From the NCBI RefSeq assembly GCF_001465345.1, contig NZ_CP013655.1, positions 558,001 through 622,000 of the forward strand: 64,000 bases of DNA, given 5' to 3'. This document shows, one piece after another, positions 28,766 to 37,685 of the stretch. The stretch comes from Enterococcus rotai (GTDB taxonomy: Bacteria; Bacillota; Bacilli; Lactobacillales; Enterococcaceae). The position numbers and the translations under genes are program-made. Each line of letters starts with the position of its first letter. Positions within the stretch are counted from its first letter, which is position 1. The notes beneath the pieces were generated by a model. It was not told where the DNA came from. It was given only the letters and a program-made list of their open reading frames with translations, and did not search any database.

Positions 28766-29464
28766 TCAGCAACTAGGCAACATATACCCTCTTGAACGTA
28801 CTGTTCGAATATATTTGGACTTAAAAGAATCATCATTCAATTTTTTTCTTAGATGAAAAACTAAATTGGCAACACGATATTTTTTATCACCTTCTTCTCC
28901 TCCCCATGCATTTTCATAAAGTTCTTCGTAAGATACAGCTTCACCTTTTCGTTCAATCAATAGCTCTAATGTTCTAAACTCTAGTTTAGTTAAACCAATT
29001 TCATCTTTTCCTTCAATTTTTACGGCAAAATTAGCAGGAACTAAACGAATATCAAAAGATTTCTTATCCTCCTTAGAGCGATCAACGAATTGATTTACAC
29101 CGAGGACCGCTCTTCTTTCAAGAGTCTTTGTAATATACAACGAAAATTCATCTAAATCAGCTTGATTATTAAAAGTACCATCTGCTCCAAGTTGGAGATG
29201 GATGATTCTATTTATTTTTGTGGCCTCTTCAGATAAGACCCAGATGAAACAGTTCGCAATATCTCTCACTTTAATGATCCATTCGCAAGTTTGACCAATA
29301 TTTTCTACTGCTGATTCCAGGATAAATACAGCATGTATACTGGAAATTTCTTTCGTTAATTCACCTAAATCCATATGACGTACCGTGTATTCTTTTTCTT
29401 TTAACGCGGTTATGTATGTTGATGTATTGTTTTCAGTATCACTTACGATTGCTATGTTAAACAT
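28766..29464 (-). CDS. OmpR-like regulator with a degenerate receiver domain
   Basis: A 232-residue protein with a C-terminal OmpR winged helix (LTKLEFRTLELLIERKGEAV, ending YIRTVRSRGYML). The N-terminal receiver-like domain lacks the phospho-acceptor Asp (VFILESAVEN replaces the usual LLDxxLP) and the conserved Lys (GTFNNQADL instead of ITKPF). It is therefore unlikely to be controlled by phosphorylation. The start is the ATG of MFNIAIV, with GAGGGA seven bases upstream. No kinase is adjacent, which fits. Flanked on both sides by copies of the dispersed repeat. Confidence 0.85.
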   Translation of the reverse strand: MFNIAIVSDTENNTSTYITALKEKEYTVRHMDLGELTKEISSIHAVFILESAVENIGQTCEWIIKVRDIANCFIWVLSEEATKINRIIHLQLGADGTFNNQADLDEFSLYITKTLERRAVLGVNQFVDRSKEDKKSFDIRLVPANFAVKIEGKDEIGLTKLEFRTLELLIERKGEAVSYEELYENAWGGEEGDKKYRVANLVFHLRKKLNDDSFKSKYIRTVRSRGYMLPSC

Positions 29465-29837
29465 TTTTGATTCCCTCATTTATATTTTTTTGATTATTAC
29501 ACAAGCATTCTTCTATTTTTTTAAGGATATTTACACTTTTTTTCCTTCCTAGTAATCAGTATAAAAAAGAAAAAAGCTATTTTATTATTAATTTTGTGTG
29601 TAATTTCCACAATTTTTTGATAAAAGGGCGAAATCACGCTATATCCTTCATGATTTATTTCATCTAATTTATTGAATAAATAAAAAAAATAACTGAAATA
29701 TAACTTTACGAGTTATACCTCAGTCACATAAAATCCGAATAAACAGTGGATAGAAGTAAATACTTTTATCCTAACCTCTCCCAATAAATAGAAAATAAAT
29801 TGTTTTACTCTATCATTTTTCCATATATTTTTTTATT
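29465..29837. other. Intergenic region containing repeat element 2
   Basis: AT-rich. Apart from repeat element 2, no promoter or gene could be supported. Confidence 0.4.
29690..29782 (+). repeat. Dispersed intergenic repeat, copy 2
   Basis: Contains ATAACTTTACGAGTTAT (hairpin), AATCCGAATAAACAGTGG and TACTTTTATCCTAACCTC in the same order as copy 1. It is shorter and more diverged, about 93 bases. Confidence 0.65.
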
Positions 29838-30512
29838 TTAATCCTCAAACAATCCTAATGCGAGTTTTTTTAGTTTGGCTTGATTCAATTGATAGTTCTT
29901 CCCCTGTTTTATCACTAACTTTTCTTTTTGGAACTCTGCTAAGGTATAGAGTAAATGTCTGTAACTCACACCTAAAAATTCAGCAGTCTCTGTTTGTTTT
30001 TCAGTATATAAGCCTTCAACCTCTGTCTGTAGCATATAAGCCGCCAAACGATGTTTCAATTCATAGTTTTGATTATTTGAAAAATGCTCGACCCTTAATA
30101 GCACCTTTTCACCTAAATATTTAGCAATAATTCTTAAAAAATGATTATCATTTAATAATTCTTGTTTTACTTTGTAATAGGGGAGTGCTAAGCAAACACA
30201 ACGATTGATCGCTTGTACGTCTTTGACTTGTTCTTCTACCGCTAATAGCGAAAGTTCTCCTATAAAATCTCCTTTCCCCAAAAACTGGATCAGAGAACGT
30301 CGACCATTTTCATGGATTTTATAAATTTTAGCTCTGCCTTCGATCATCAAAAAAAGCTGTTCTACTTCTTTATCAAAGCGGACGATGTATTCTTTATTTG
30401 TATAGACGATAATTTTGGCTTGGTTTAACAGAGCATCAGAAAAATAATGAGATAAATCGAAAGGGCTATTTTTAGTTAATGCTGTTAATTGATCTAAAGA
30501 ATATTTTTTCAT
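29838..30512 (-). CDS. Crp/Fnr-family regulator (YeiL-like)
   Basis: A 224-residue regulator. A cyclic-nucleotide-type barrel (EQLFLMIEGRAKIYKIHENGRR, then FLGKGDFIGELSLLAVEEQ) is followed by a short winged helix (TAEFLGVSYRHLLYTLAEFQ). It is divergent from a YczE-like membrane protein, with under 100 bases between, so it probably regulates that gene. Confidence 0.85.
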   Translation of the reverse strand: MKKYSLDQLTALTKNSPFDLSHYFSDALLNQAKIIVYTNKEYIVRFDKEVEQLFLMIEGRAKIYKIHENGRRSLIQFLGKGDFIGELSLLAVEEQVKDVQAINRCVCLALPYYKVKQELLNDNHFLRIIAKYLGEKVLLRVEHFSNNQNYELKHRLAAYMLQTEVEGLYTEKQTETAEFLGVSYRHLLYTLAEFQKEKLVIKQGKNYQLNQAKLKKLALGLFED

Positions 30513-30608
30513 TGTGCCTCCTAAAATGTGAGATATCTCCTATTATTATGACTGACTATTCGTTAAATTACTACTAAGAGGCTATGCTTTTAATTTAGGA
30601 GGTTTATC

Positions 30609-31235
30609 ATGAAAAATTTTTTATTTTCTCTTTTCTTTTACACGCTTAGCGGTATCGGTATTAGTTTGACGCTTAAGGCAGATATTGGTGTCAGTAGTTT
30701 TAATTCATTGAATATTGCGCTTGCTTCGATTAGTGAGATTCGAGTCGGAACCATTACTTTTTTATTGAATACTTTATTTTTGTTGCTTTATATGTTGTTA
30801 TCACGAGAAAGACAATTCTTAAAATATTTATTAATGTTCCTTTCCGTACTATATTTGGGTAACATAATCAATTTTTTCTCTTATACCGTATTAGCTCCTT
30901 TAGATTTGGACAATTATTTACTTAAGCTAATAGTCTTTATTATTGGTACTTGCATTGCAGGTTTTGCTACGGGAATGGTGATCTCACTTGGTATTTTACC
31001 CTTTCCTATCGAAAGTGTCTGTATTGTTTTATCTGAGTTGACAGGTTTTTCTTTCGCCAAATTCAGATATGGTATTGATTTATTTTCAGTAACACTTTCT
31101 TTGATTCTTTCATTGAGTTACGACCTCCCTGTCTTCGTACGCGAAGGCACACTACTTAGCTTATTTTTATTGTCTGGCGTTATTTCTTTGACCAAAGCGA
31201 ATTATGAGGCTCACTTACTTAAACAAAATAGCTAA
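30609..31235 (+). CDS. YczE/YitT-like integral membrane protein
   Basis: A 208-residue membrane protein with five to six helices. The N-terminal SGIGISLTLKADIGVSSFNS and central IAGFATGMVISLGILPFPIE are typical of the YczE/DUF6198 group. Ribosome site AGGAGG is well placed. Its role is unknown; the divergent Crp-like gene is a likely regulator. Confidence 0.8.
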   Translation: MKNFLFSLFFYTLSGIGISLTLKADIGVSSFNSLNIALASISEIRVGTITFLLNTLFLLLYMLLSRERQFLKYLLMFLSVLYLGNIINFFSYTVLAPLDLDNYLLKLIVFIIGTCIAGFATGMVISLGILPFPIESVCIVLSELTGFSFAKFRYGIDLFSVTLSLILSLSYDLPVFVREGTLLSLFLLSGVISLTKANYEAHLLKQNS

Positions 31236-31251
31236 ATATATACAAAAAAAT

Positions 31252-31288
31252 AAGTGGAAAAAATGCTAATATAGCCTTCTTCCACTTC
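31252..31288. terminator. Terminator between convergent genes
   Basis: AAGTGGAA and TTCCACTT arms with a T-rich tail. The stem is short, so efficiency is uncertain. Confidence 0.55.
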
Positions 31289-31291
31289 TTT

Positions 31292-32083
31292 TCAGTTGTC
31301 GATTTTGATAAAAGGTAATGCACCATCCGTGAAAATTTCATCGCCACCACCATTTCTACCATGATAACTTGTTGTAAAATGCTCCACGATTTCAATGGAA
31401 ACAGCTTGATTCGATTGCTTAAATGTTTTTAAAACAAAGTCTCGTTCTTCATCAATATCTGAATTTATTTTATGTGTCACTTGACCTGTAAAAATAGAAA
31501 AACCAACTTTTTTATCATAGGTTGCCGCACCCAGCCAGTCAGCTTTTCTGCCTCCTGGTAAATACCAATCATCTGGCGTTTGCCAAAAGCGGATGTGATG
31601 CCTTCTTCTTGGGTTATTTTCGATTTCTTTTTCAAAAGCTAGATCTTGCTTTTTATTAAATAAAAAGAGTGAACTAACTGGTGCACTAGGATATGATTTG
31701 CTAAATACACTGGCTGTGATCATATGCAAACTAGAACGAAGTGATAAAGGTTCAGCTTTCGTCCAGCCTGCATTTATAAATAGTTGTTCCAGCTCAGCTT
31801 TAGAGCCTATAAAAGCCAGATTGATCGGATCACCAAGCAATCCATCACTAGTTCTAGAGCGACCAATAAAATAGTCCGGCAAGTAACGACCTGTCATCAG
31901 CTTGTTGATATAAGGAATCACCAAATAGGAACTAAATAACCAGAAAAAGATATAAAGAAAAATATGAATTTTCCGTGTTAAAATTTCTGCGAATAAGGAG
32001 CTATAAACTAAATAACCAAAAACAATAATAAACGTAAATCGAACTACTCTAAACACACTATTAAACACTGTTTGTTTTTTCAT
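31292..32083 (-). CDS. LssY-C-terminal domain membrane protein
   Basis: A 263-residue protein with two N-terminal transmembrane helices (about 12-30 and 38-58). A soluble domain follows with the LssY-C pattern: DPINLAFIGSKAELEQLFINAGW, then RSRTSDGLLGDP and HHIRFWQTPD. Proteins with this domain are of unknown biochemical function and often sit near PAP2 phosphatases; none is adjacent here. A 21-base gap separates it from the upstream 70-residue gene. Confidence 0.8.
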   Translation of the reverse strand: MKKQTVFNSVFRVVRFTFIIVFGYLVYSSLFAEILTRKIHIFLYIFFWLFSSYLVIPYINKLMTGRYLPDYFIGRSRTSDGLLGDPINLAFIGSKAELEQLFINAGWTKAEPLSLRSSLHMITASVFSKSYPSAPVSSLFLFNKKQDLAFEKEIENNPRRRHHIRFWQTPDDWYLPGGRKADWLGAATYDKKVGFSIFTGQVTHKINSDIDEERDFVLKTFKQSNQAVSIEIVEHFTTSYHGRNGGGDEIFTDGALPFIKIDN

Positions 32084-32104
32084 TTAAGCCTTCCTCCCGA
32101 CACG

Positions 32105-32317
32105 TTACACCTCATCTGACTCAGGATCATAGGGAACGTATTGACTATAATTATCCATTTCTCCTTCAAAAAGATCATTGACAAAATGGCTATACGAACC
32201 AATTCCCATTGTCCCCAATTCTGAGCTGGTTTCTGTCATAGTGTTCACGATTTTTTCCTGATACTCCGCAGCAGTGATCACTGCCCCTGTTTTGAGATTC
32301 TTATAAAAATCAGGCAT
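32105..32317 (-). CDS. Hypothetical protein, 70 aa
   Basis: A short acidic protein (ends PYDPESDEV) without membrane segments, probably cotranscribed with the LssY-C gene. The ribosome site (AAAGGATG) is adequate. No family recognised. Confidence 0.6.
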   Translation of the reverse strand: MPDFYKNLKTGAVITAAEYQEKIVNTMTETSSELGTMGIGSYSHFVNDLFEGEMDNYSQYVPYDPESDEV

Positions 32318-32406
32318 TTCACTTCATCCTTTCTTGACTAGTACTTGTTTAATTAAATTATACTCACTTCTGAGATAAAGTCGCCTGTTAACATGCTGCT
32401 TTGGAT

Positions 32407-32450
32407 AAAAAAAAGAAGCAGCCCTTTTAAACGACTGCTTCTTTTTTAGT
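32407..32450. terminator. Terminator downstream of the LysM protein
   Basis: AAAAGAAGCAG and CTGCTTCTTTTTT arms flank a short loop, with T or A runs on both sides. Confidence 0.8.
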
Positions 32451-32479
32451 TATAAATAGTGACTTCTTTTTTAGTTTGT

Positions 32480-33064
32480 TTAATACCAACCATTAGCCAT
32501 CCAGAAAGATTGCGCTGCTTCCCAAGAGCCATAACGGCCTGCTACATAGCTATCCGCTACACGTTCTTGATTTGCTTCTGAATAATCTCCATTTAAGTAT
32601 GAAGCATCTAATTGATATCTACCGATATATTTACCGTTTGTTGCACCATAAGAACCACTAGATTCTTTTTGAGCAATCCATTCTTTGGCAGAAGATGTTG
32701 TTGCAGCAGTTGCTGGTACTGTTTCTTGTGCAACTGGCGCTGCTTGTACTTCAGTTTCCTGTACAGGCGCTGGTGCTGCTTGTTGAGCAGATTCTTGTTG
32801 AACGGGTGCTTGTTTCGCTTCATCTGCCGTTCTGATCGTTAATTGTTCTCCTTCAAAAATCATATTTATATTAGAAATGTTATTGTCTTTAGCAATTAAA
32901 TCGATCATGCTATTGTCTCCGCTGAATTGGTGAGAGATAGTAGATAATGTATCTCCAGATTTTACTGTATATAAGCTATCAGCGTGCGCGTCAGTCGTTC
33001 CCATAAAGATACCTAGTCCTGCAGTCAAAGTTGTTGCGAATAAAATCGTTTTAAGTGATTTCAT
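32480..33064 (-). CDS. LysM protein with Apf-like C-terminal domain (secreted)
   Basis: A 194-residue secreted protein. A signal peptide ends at about residue 28 (TDAHADS). A LysM peptidoglycan-binding domain follows (LYTVKSGDTLSTISHQFS...LTIRTA), then an Ala/Gln/Pro/Val-rich linker. The C-terminal domain (EWIAQKESSGSYGATNGKYI through SFWMANGWY) resembles aggregation-promoting factor and SLT-like domains. The Glu in QKESSG is the likely catalytic residue if it is a lytic transglycosylase. The upstream region holds a perfect palindrome that may be regulatory. Confidence 0.87.
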   Translation of the reverse strand: MKSLKTILFATTLTAGLGIFMGTTDAHADSLYTVKSGDTLSTISHQFSGDNSMIDLIAKDNNISNINMIFEGEQLTIRTADEAKQAPVQQESAQQAAPAPVQETEVQAAPVAQETVPATAATTSSAKEWIAQKESSGSYGATNGKYIGRYQLDASYLNGDYSEANQERVADSYVAGRYGSWEAAQSFWMANGWY

Positions 33065-33454
33065 GTTGTTTCTCCTTTGTAAAAAATATTTTTTGTCGTT
33101 TGTTTATCGACTTTGCATACTTTAACATCTAAAAATATTTCATAGGTGAAGATACCGTGACAATTCGTTACGAGTGTTTTCATTACGTAACGGCTTGTAA
33201 AATAAGACTGTCAAAACACTTGTTCGCTCTGGATTTTCATTTGATTTTAAAATTGAAAAAATACATGATTTTTTCTGAAATAATACTGATTTAATTTAAA
33301 TATTAATTGTAATGTTACAAAATCTGGGAATTATTACAGAAATTTTTAGCTATTTCCTTTGCTAAAACAGGATTTCCAGTCGATTCAACCTCATTTTTAG
33401 CGCACAAAAAAAGCAGAAAGGCTTTTAAGTTCTTAGCCATTTCTACTTTTTTTA
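33065..33454. other. Intergenic region with two inverted repeats and a terminator
   Basis: TTGTAATGTTACAA (33307-33320) is a perfect palindrome, and CGTTACG/CGTAACG (33166-33192) form inverted half-sites 13 bases apart; both lie upstream of the LysM gene and may be regulator sites. A terminator for the 411-residue gene (arms AGCAGAAAGGCT / AGCCATTTCTACT) occupies 33411-33452. Confidence 0.5.
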
Positions 33455-34690
33455 CTATCTATTATGGTCTTTTTGTTCGATCACTGATTCTAATAATCGA
33501 TTTTCTGTTTGAATAATATCAAAGAACGCACTGATTTTCTCTAGTTGCTCATAATCGATTTGATATAATTTTACTCTAGGTTTGAAAAAGAGAAAGCCTG
33601 GACGAATCTTAACACGCTCATTGATCAAATGACATTGTTCCATCATTGATTGTAAATCCATTTCTGAAACACTATTTTTAATTTTTTCAATACGTGCTCT
33701 TTCATAGACCCATTGATCTTTTGTTACGGTCATTTTTTCGGTGATCGTCACTAATTGACGATTTAAACGCCAAGATTGTTCAATAAACTTTGCTTTTTTA
33801 TAAAGATCATCATACTGGATCAAATCGATGCGAACTGGCTTGTACCAGTCTTCTTCATCAATTGTAGACTTCTGATGTTTTTTAAATCGTTTTAATCCAC
33901 TAACGAGTAAGCTGTTTTCTATGGCGAGCAGTTCGTACTCCAATTTTTCTTTTGCTACCCGCACGCGTTCCTTTGACGCTTTTTCTCGTTTCAAACTTTC
34001 TTTTAAAAAGAGAACTTCACTTTCTTCTGTTCGAGCAAGTGCTGTTACTTCAGCCTCTTCTATTCGTTCTAGATTTAAGTCTTCTTCTTCGGCTTCGGCC
34101 TCATCTTCATCTAAAAACCATTGTTCAATTTCTGATAGTTCTTCTTCTGGCGTTTCTTCTATAGATACTTCTACAGGAAAACTAAGTGTTTCACCAGACA
34201 AAGGAAGCTCTTCTTCTTCTTGAAAAATAGAAAGAAGTCTTTTTTCTAAAATGCTGCTGACAGATTCACCTTTTGAATAATCCATCTGTTCCAAGCTAGC
34301 AGAAACAGTAAATTGGATTGGCTCTTCTTCTGAAGAAAAAGAAACAGGAACCAATTCGCAGAAATATGTATTAAAAGCACCATCAACTTCTTCAACAAGT
34401 TTTGTCCAAACAAATTGGGGAAAGAGTTCTTCTAATTCTTCCAATAAAACATCCCAATTCAGCTGAGCATGAAAAAACTGGATTTCCACATGTTTTTTAA
34501 TTGGGGACGTTATCACTTTACGAGAAAGCTCATCGTTCTCCCGAAAAGTAAGAAAATCTCCTGTTGAGCGTTCATAGAGTGTCTCACATGCGTCAACAAT
34601 TTCTTCCGTACTATCTTTTTGGTAGAGAACGGTCCCTAAAGTGAATGGGATTGCTTGTTGATGAAAAAACACATCGAAATAATCATTCAT
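33455..34690 (-). CDS. Hypothetical 411-aa coiled-coil protein of an envelope gene cluster
   Basis: A soluble protein without signal peptide. The N-terminal half (1-150) is globular. An acidic stretch (about 165-210, Glu-rich) follows, then a long coiled coil (about 215-265) and a helical end. No domain recognised. It is the third gene of a tight operon after the acidic-repeat DivIVA-like protein and the GH73 autolysin (24-base gap), so a role in cell-wall hydrolysis or division-site organisation is a reasonable inference only. Confidence 0.75.
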   Translation of the reverse strand: MNDYFDVFFHQQAIPFTLGTVLYQKDSTEEIVDACETLYERSTGDFLTFRENDELSRKVITSPIKKHVEIQFFHAQLNWDVLLEELEELFPQFVWTKLVEEVDGAFNTYFCELVPVSFSSEEEPIQFTVSASLEQMDYSKGESVSSILEKRLLSIFQEEEELPLSGETLSFPVEVSIEETPEEELSEIEQWFLDEDEAEAEEEDLNLERIEEAEVTALARTEESEVLFLKESLKREKASKERVRVAKEKLEYELLAIENSLLVSGLKRFKKHQKSTIDEEDWYKPVRIDLIQYDDLYKKAKFIEQSWRLNRQLVTITEKMTVTKDQWVYERARIEKIKNSVSEMDLQSMMEQCHLINERVKIRPGFLFFKPRVKLYQIDYEQLEKISAFFDIIQTENRLLESVIEQKDHNR

Positions 34691-34714
34691 TAAACCGTTC
34701 TCCTTTCTTGTTTT

Positions 34715-36514
34715 TTATGATTGAAGTTCATAAACTGGCGCTAGAATAAGCTGTTGTCCTTCAGTTAAAAAGTATTGATCTAGGTCGTTCCACTCTTTTA
34801 ACGACCACACAGAGATCCCTGTCTTTTTAGATATACTTGCTAAAGTATCGCCTTTTTTCACTTCATACGTTTCTTTTGTCTTCTTACGCGTTGCACTTAC
34901 TTGATAATCTTTTGATTCTTTTGTAGACGTTGTTTCACTTGTTTCTTTTGTTGAGTTTGTTTGCTTCGTTGTATTTGTTGTCTTTTTAGCTGACGCTGTT
35001 TTTGATTCTTTTTTATTTGAGTCTTTTTTAGCCGTAGATTTAGTTGTTTCTTGGTTTGAAAATGCGTTAGATAATTTTTGAACCATGTCCAATGAACGGT
35101 CTACTGCATCTTCTTTTGGCACTACAGTCGTTTTTTCCTCTTGTTTTGGTACACTCAATTTTTGACCGATAAATAACATACGACGATCTAATTGATTTTT
35201 TTCTAAAATAGCTAACGTAGAAATATTGTACAACTCACTGATCGATTTAAGTGATTCACCTTTTTTAACGATATGTGTAAGGTATTCAATTTTTTGATCC
35301 AGTTGATCGTCTTTCTTTTCTAACTTATCAAAAGATGTATTTAATGTAATTTTCTTCGCTTTTTTGGTATTTTTTTTATCTTTTAATGTATCATATTGTG
35401 TTAAATTATACGCATCGATCAAGCCGTTTAATTTTGAATTGTAGCTAGTATCTGTCGCATAACGACCCGTTAAAAACTTCGTTGCATCTTTATACGATTT
35501 CGTATTGGTTTTCCAAGTCCCACTATAAAAAGCACTGCTGGAATCTGTACCACCTCTAAGAAGTTTCACATAATCCCCTAGTGACTCTTTATATGATGGA
35601 TACTTTCTAAAATTCGAACGAATCGTGAACATACTTCCAGAGCCATTATCTTCACTCGTTAGAAAATTAGCACTAGAACCTTCATAGCTTCCTTTGATAC
35701 CAAATAGATTATAGTTTGGCGCAGAAGCTAATGCACTGTTTCCTGAAGCACTTTCTAAAATCGCTTGCGCAATCATCACTGATGCATATAAATTATTCTC
35801 TCCAGCAATCGTGCGGGCATCTTCACCGATTACCTTAACAAAACTTTTCGTAGTTAGATTAGGACTGATATGAAATACCTGATCTGATCCAGTAGAAGTA
35901 CCACCAGTATTACTTCCAGTTACCGTTCCAGTACTTGGTCTACTTGGCTGCGGTGCTGGTGCACTTGGCTGTTGAATTGGTCCTTGAACAGGTGGTGCTG
36001 GTTGATTAGGTGTTGGTTTGTTTGGCTTATTTGGTTTTGGTTTCGGTTTGCTTGGTTTTGGTTTTGACGGTTTTGTTGTTGAATTCGTTGTACTGGTACT
36101 AGAACTGCTTGTTGTACTAGTTGAAGTACTAGTTGACGAATCTGTGGTTGATGTCGACGATTCAGATGTACTTGTCGATTCCGTTGTATCTTGTGTAGAG
36201 CTAGTGTCATCTGATGAACTTGTCGAATCACTGCTAGATTCTTCAGTTGACTCTGTGCTTGAAGAAGAATCTGCACTATTTTCGGTAGTAGAACTGGTTT
36301 CTATTCCTTCTACTGTACTTTCTGTTGTTTCATGTTCCTTAGTTGAAGATAAAATTGCTACTTGCTCTTGTTCTTCGGAGCTTGAAGTTGCTTTGTCATT
36401 GATTTCTTTCGCAACAATTGGTTGAACATCGCTAACAGAAAGGACAGCACTTGAAGTAAGCAATCCCACACTCAATAGTCTTAATTTTTTACTATTTAGA
36501 TTTCTCTTTTTCAT
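34715..36514 (-). CDS. Autolysin: GH73 N-acetylglucosaminidase with two LysM domains
   Basis: A 599-residue secreted wall hydrolase. A signal peptide (about 1-36) is followed by a Ser/Thr-rich stretch (about 45-150), a Pro/Lys-rich spacer, and the glucosaminidase domain (about 218-370), with the catalytic Glu in MIAQAILESASGNS. Further motifs are NYNLFGIKGSY and YATDTSYNSKLNGLIDAYNL. Two LysM domains sit near residues 415-458 and 552-594. The layout resembles AtlA of Enterococcus faecalis. The low-complexity Ser/Thr region is probably glycosylated or a spacer. Second gene of a three-gene operon. Confidence 0.9.
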   Translation of the reverse strand: MKKRNLNSKKLRLLSVGLLTSSAVLSVSDVQPIVAKEINDKATSSSEEQEQVAILSSTKEHETTESTVEGIETSSTTENSADSSSSTESTEESSSDSTSSSDDTSSTQDTTESTSTSESSTSTTDSSTSTSTSTTSSSSTSTTNSTTKPSKPKPSKPKPKPNKPNKPTPNQPAPPVQGPIQQPSAPAPQPSRPSTGTVTGSNTGGTSTGSDQVFHISPNLTTKSFVKVIGEDARTIAGENNLYASVMIAQAILESASGNSALASAPNYNLFGIKGSYEGSSANFLTSEDNGSGSMFTIRSNFRKYPSYKESLGDYVKLLRGGTDSSSAFYSGTWKTNTKSYKDATKFLTGRYATDTSYNSKLNGLIDAYNLTQYDTLKDKKNTKKAKKITLNTSFDKLEKKDDQLDQKIEYLTHIVKKGESLKSISELYNISTLAILEKNQLDRRMLFIGQKLSVPKQEEKTTVVPKEDAVDRSLDMVQKLSNAFSNQETTKSTAKKDSNKKESKTASAKKTTNTTKQTNSTKETSETTSTKESKDYQVSATRKKTKETYEVKKGDTLASISKKTGISVWSLKEWNDLDQYFLTEGQQLILAPVYELQS

Positions 36515-36533
36515 TCTGTGTCCTCTCTTTCTA

Positions 36534-37685
36534 TTAATCAGTATCTTCTTTCACCAAATTGATGATTTGGTTGAATGCTTGTTCTGATTCTTCCTTAACA
36601 TCTTTGATGCGTTTATAATAATTTTGATATTCTTGTTCAGCACGTTCTAAGCGTTTTAAGACACCTGCTTTTTTCTTGGTTTCTTCATTGATTAGTTGTG
36701 CACGATGGTTTGCTTGATTGACGATTTCTTTTGCTTGTCTCTTCGCCTCTAATAAAACTTCACCGATATCTTCTTTCGTTAATTGTTGGTCGACATCGAT
36801 CATTTTTTGTGCTAATTGACGTTTCGTTTCTTCTAATTCCTGACGGACTTTTGCCAACTCTTCATAAGCACCTGTATCGGTTGGTGTATCAGATGCCATG
36901 ATCACGATCCGGTCTTCTGAAAGTTTGTCGATTTCTTCTTGTTTCGCCAATAGCTCTTGCTCATACTGTCTGATTTTGTTAGCAAAGCGCTCTGCTTTTT
37001 TACGGTTCAAATCAGTCTCATCAATCTGACGATTACTATCACGTAACAAGCTGTTGTATTTGCTTTTTACTTGTTCAAGTTCGGCCATACGAGCATCGTA
37101 GTCTTTTGGTACGGCTTGTACCATCGATAATTCATTTTCCAATGAATCGTTTGTTTCACGAGCCGCTTCTAATTGATTTTGTAATTGAGTGTTCTCTCTC
37201 TTATTCTTGCGTAACTCTGCTTTTAATTCGCGAAGTTCACTTTGAAGTTGTTCATTTTCTTCTTGTAGTTCCTCTAACTCATCATCATCGATAACTTCAT
37301 TGACAGGCGGTCTCTTTTTCTTTGGTCTTGGCTTTCTCGCTGGCGCAGGAGCCGGTTTTTTCTTTTTGCGTGAAAATAGTGAACGAGATTCTTCGTCATC
37401 ATCATCGTCATAGTCTTCGTCGTCATCATAATCTTCATCATCATCGTCGTAGTCTTCGTCGTCATCATAATCTTCATCATCGTCGTCGTAGTCTTCGTCG
37501 TCATCATAATCTTCATCATCGTCGTAGTCTTCGTCGTCATCATAATCTTCATCATCATCGTCGTAGTCTTCGTCGTCATAATCTTCGTCATCATCGTACT
37601 CTTCATCATCGTAATCTTCGTCATCATACTCATCGTAATCTTCGTATTTTTTTCTTTTTTTACCTTTTCCAAAAATCTTTAGCAT
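36534..37685 (-). CDS. DivIVA-like coiled-coil protein with a long Asp/Glu/Tyr repeat
   Basis: A 383-residue protein without signal peptide. A basic start (MLKIFGKGKKRKK) is followed by about 85 residues made almost only of Asp, Glu and Tyr in repeated EDYDDDEDYDDD units. A basic Lys/Pro/Ala-rich segment (SRKKKKPAPAPARKPRPKKK) and a coiled coil (about 135-375) follow. Its last part (EVLLEAKRQAKEIVNQANH) resembles the DivIVA C-terminal helix. DivIVA-type proteins sit at the division septum and curved membranes. The repeat DNA (about 37385-37640) is prone to slippage. First gene of the autolysin operon (19-base gap). Confidence 0.8.
   Translation of the reverse strand: MLKIFGKGKKRKKYEDYDEYDDEDYDDEEYDDDEDYDDEDYDDDDEDYDDDEDYDDDEDYDDDEDYDDDDEDYDDDEDYDDDDEDYDDDEDYDDDDDEESRSLFSRKKKKPAPAPARKPRPKKKRPPVNEVIDDDELEELQEENEQLQSELRELKAELRKNKRENTQLQNQLEAARETNDSLENELSMVQAVPKDYDARMAELEQVKSKYNSLLRDSNRQIDETDLNRKKAERFANKIRQYEQELLAKQEEIDKLSEDRIVIMASDTPTDTGAYEELAKVRQELEETKRQLAQKMIDVDQQLTKEDIGEVLLEAKRQAKEIVNQANHRAQLINEETKKKAGVLKRLERAEQEYQNYYKRIKDVKEESEQAFNQIINLVKEDTD
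37385..37640 (-). repeat. Coding tandem repeat for the Asp/Glu/Tyr-rich region
   Basis: Repeated short blocks of GAT/GAC/GAA/TAC codons, in units of about 9-18 bases, give EDYDDD-type peptides. Units are near-identical at the DNA level, so copy number may vary between strains. Confidence 0.8.

Noticed and set aside
32608-32842. Open frames overlapping the linker of the LysM protein on both strands
   Set aside because: Low-complexity shadows of the Gln/Ala/Pro-rich linker, with no ribosome site.
35920-36425. Open frames over the Ser/Thr-rich part of the autolysin gene
   Set aside because: Shadows created by repeated Ser/Thr codons. The GH73 frame has a signal peptide, catalytic domain and LysM domains.
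37385-37640. Possible CRISPR array (regular short repeats)
   Set aside because: The repeats are contiguous and in frame, with no unique spacers, and encode a peptide repeat.
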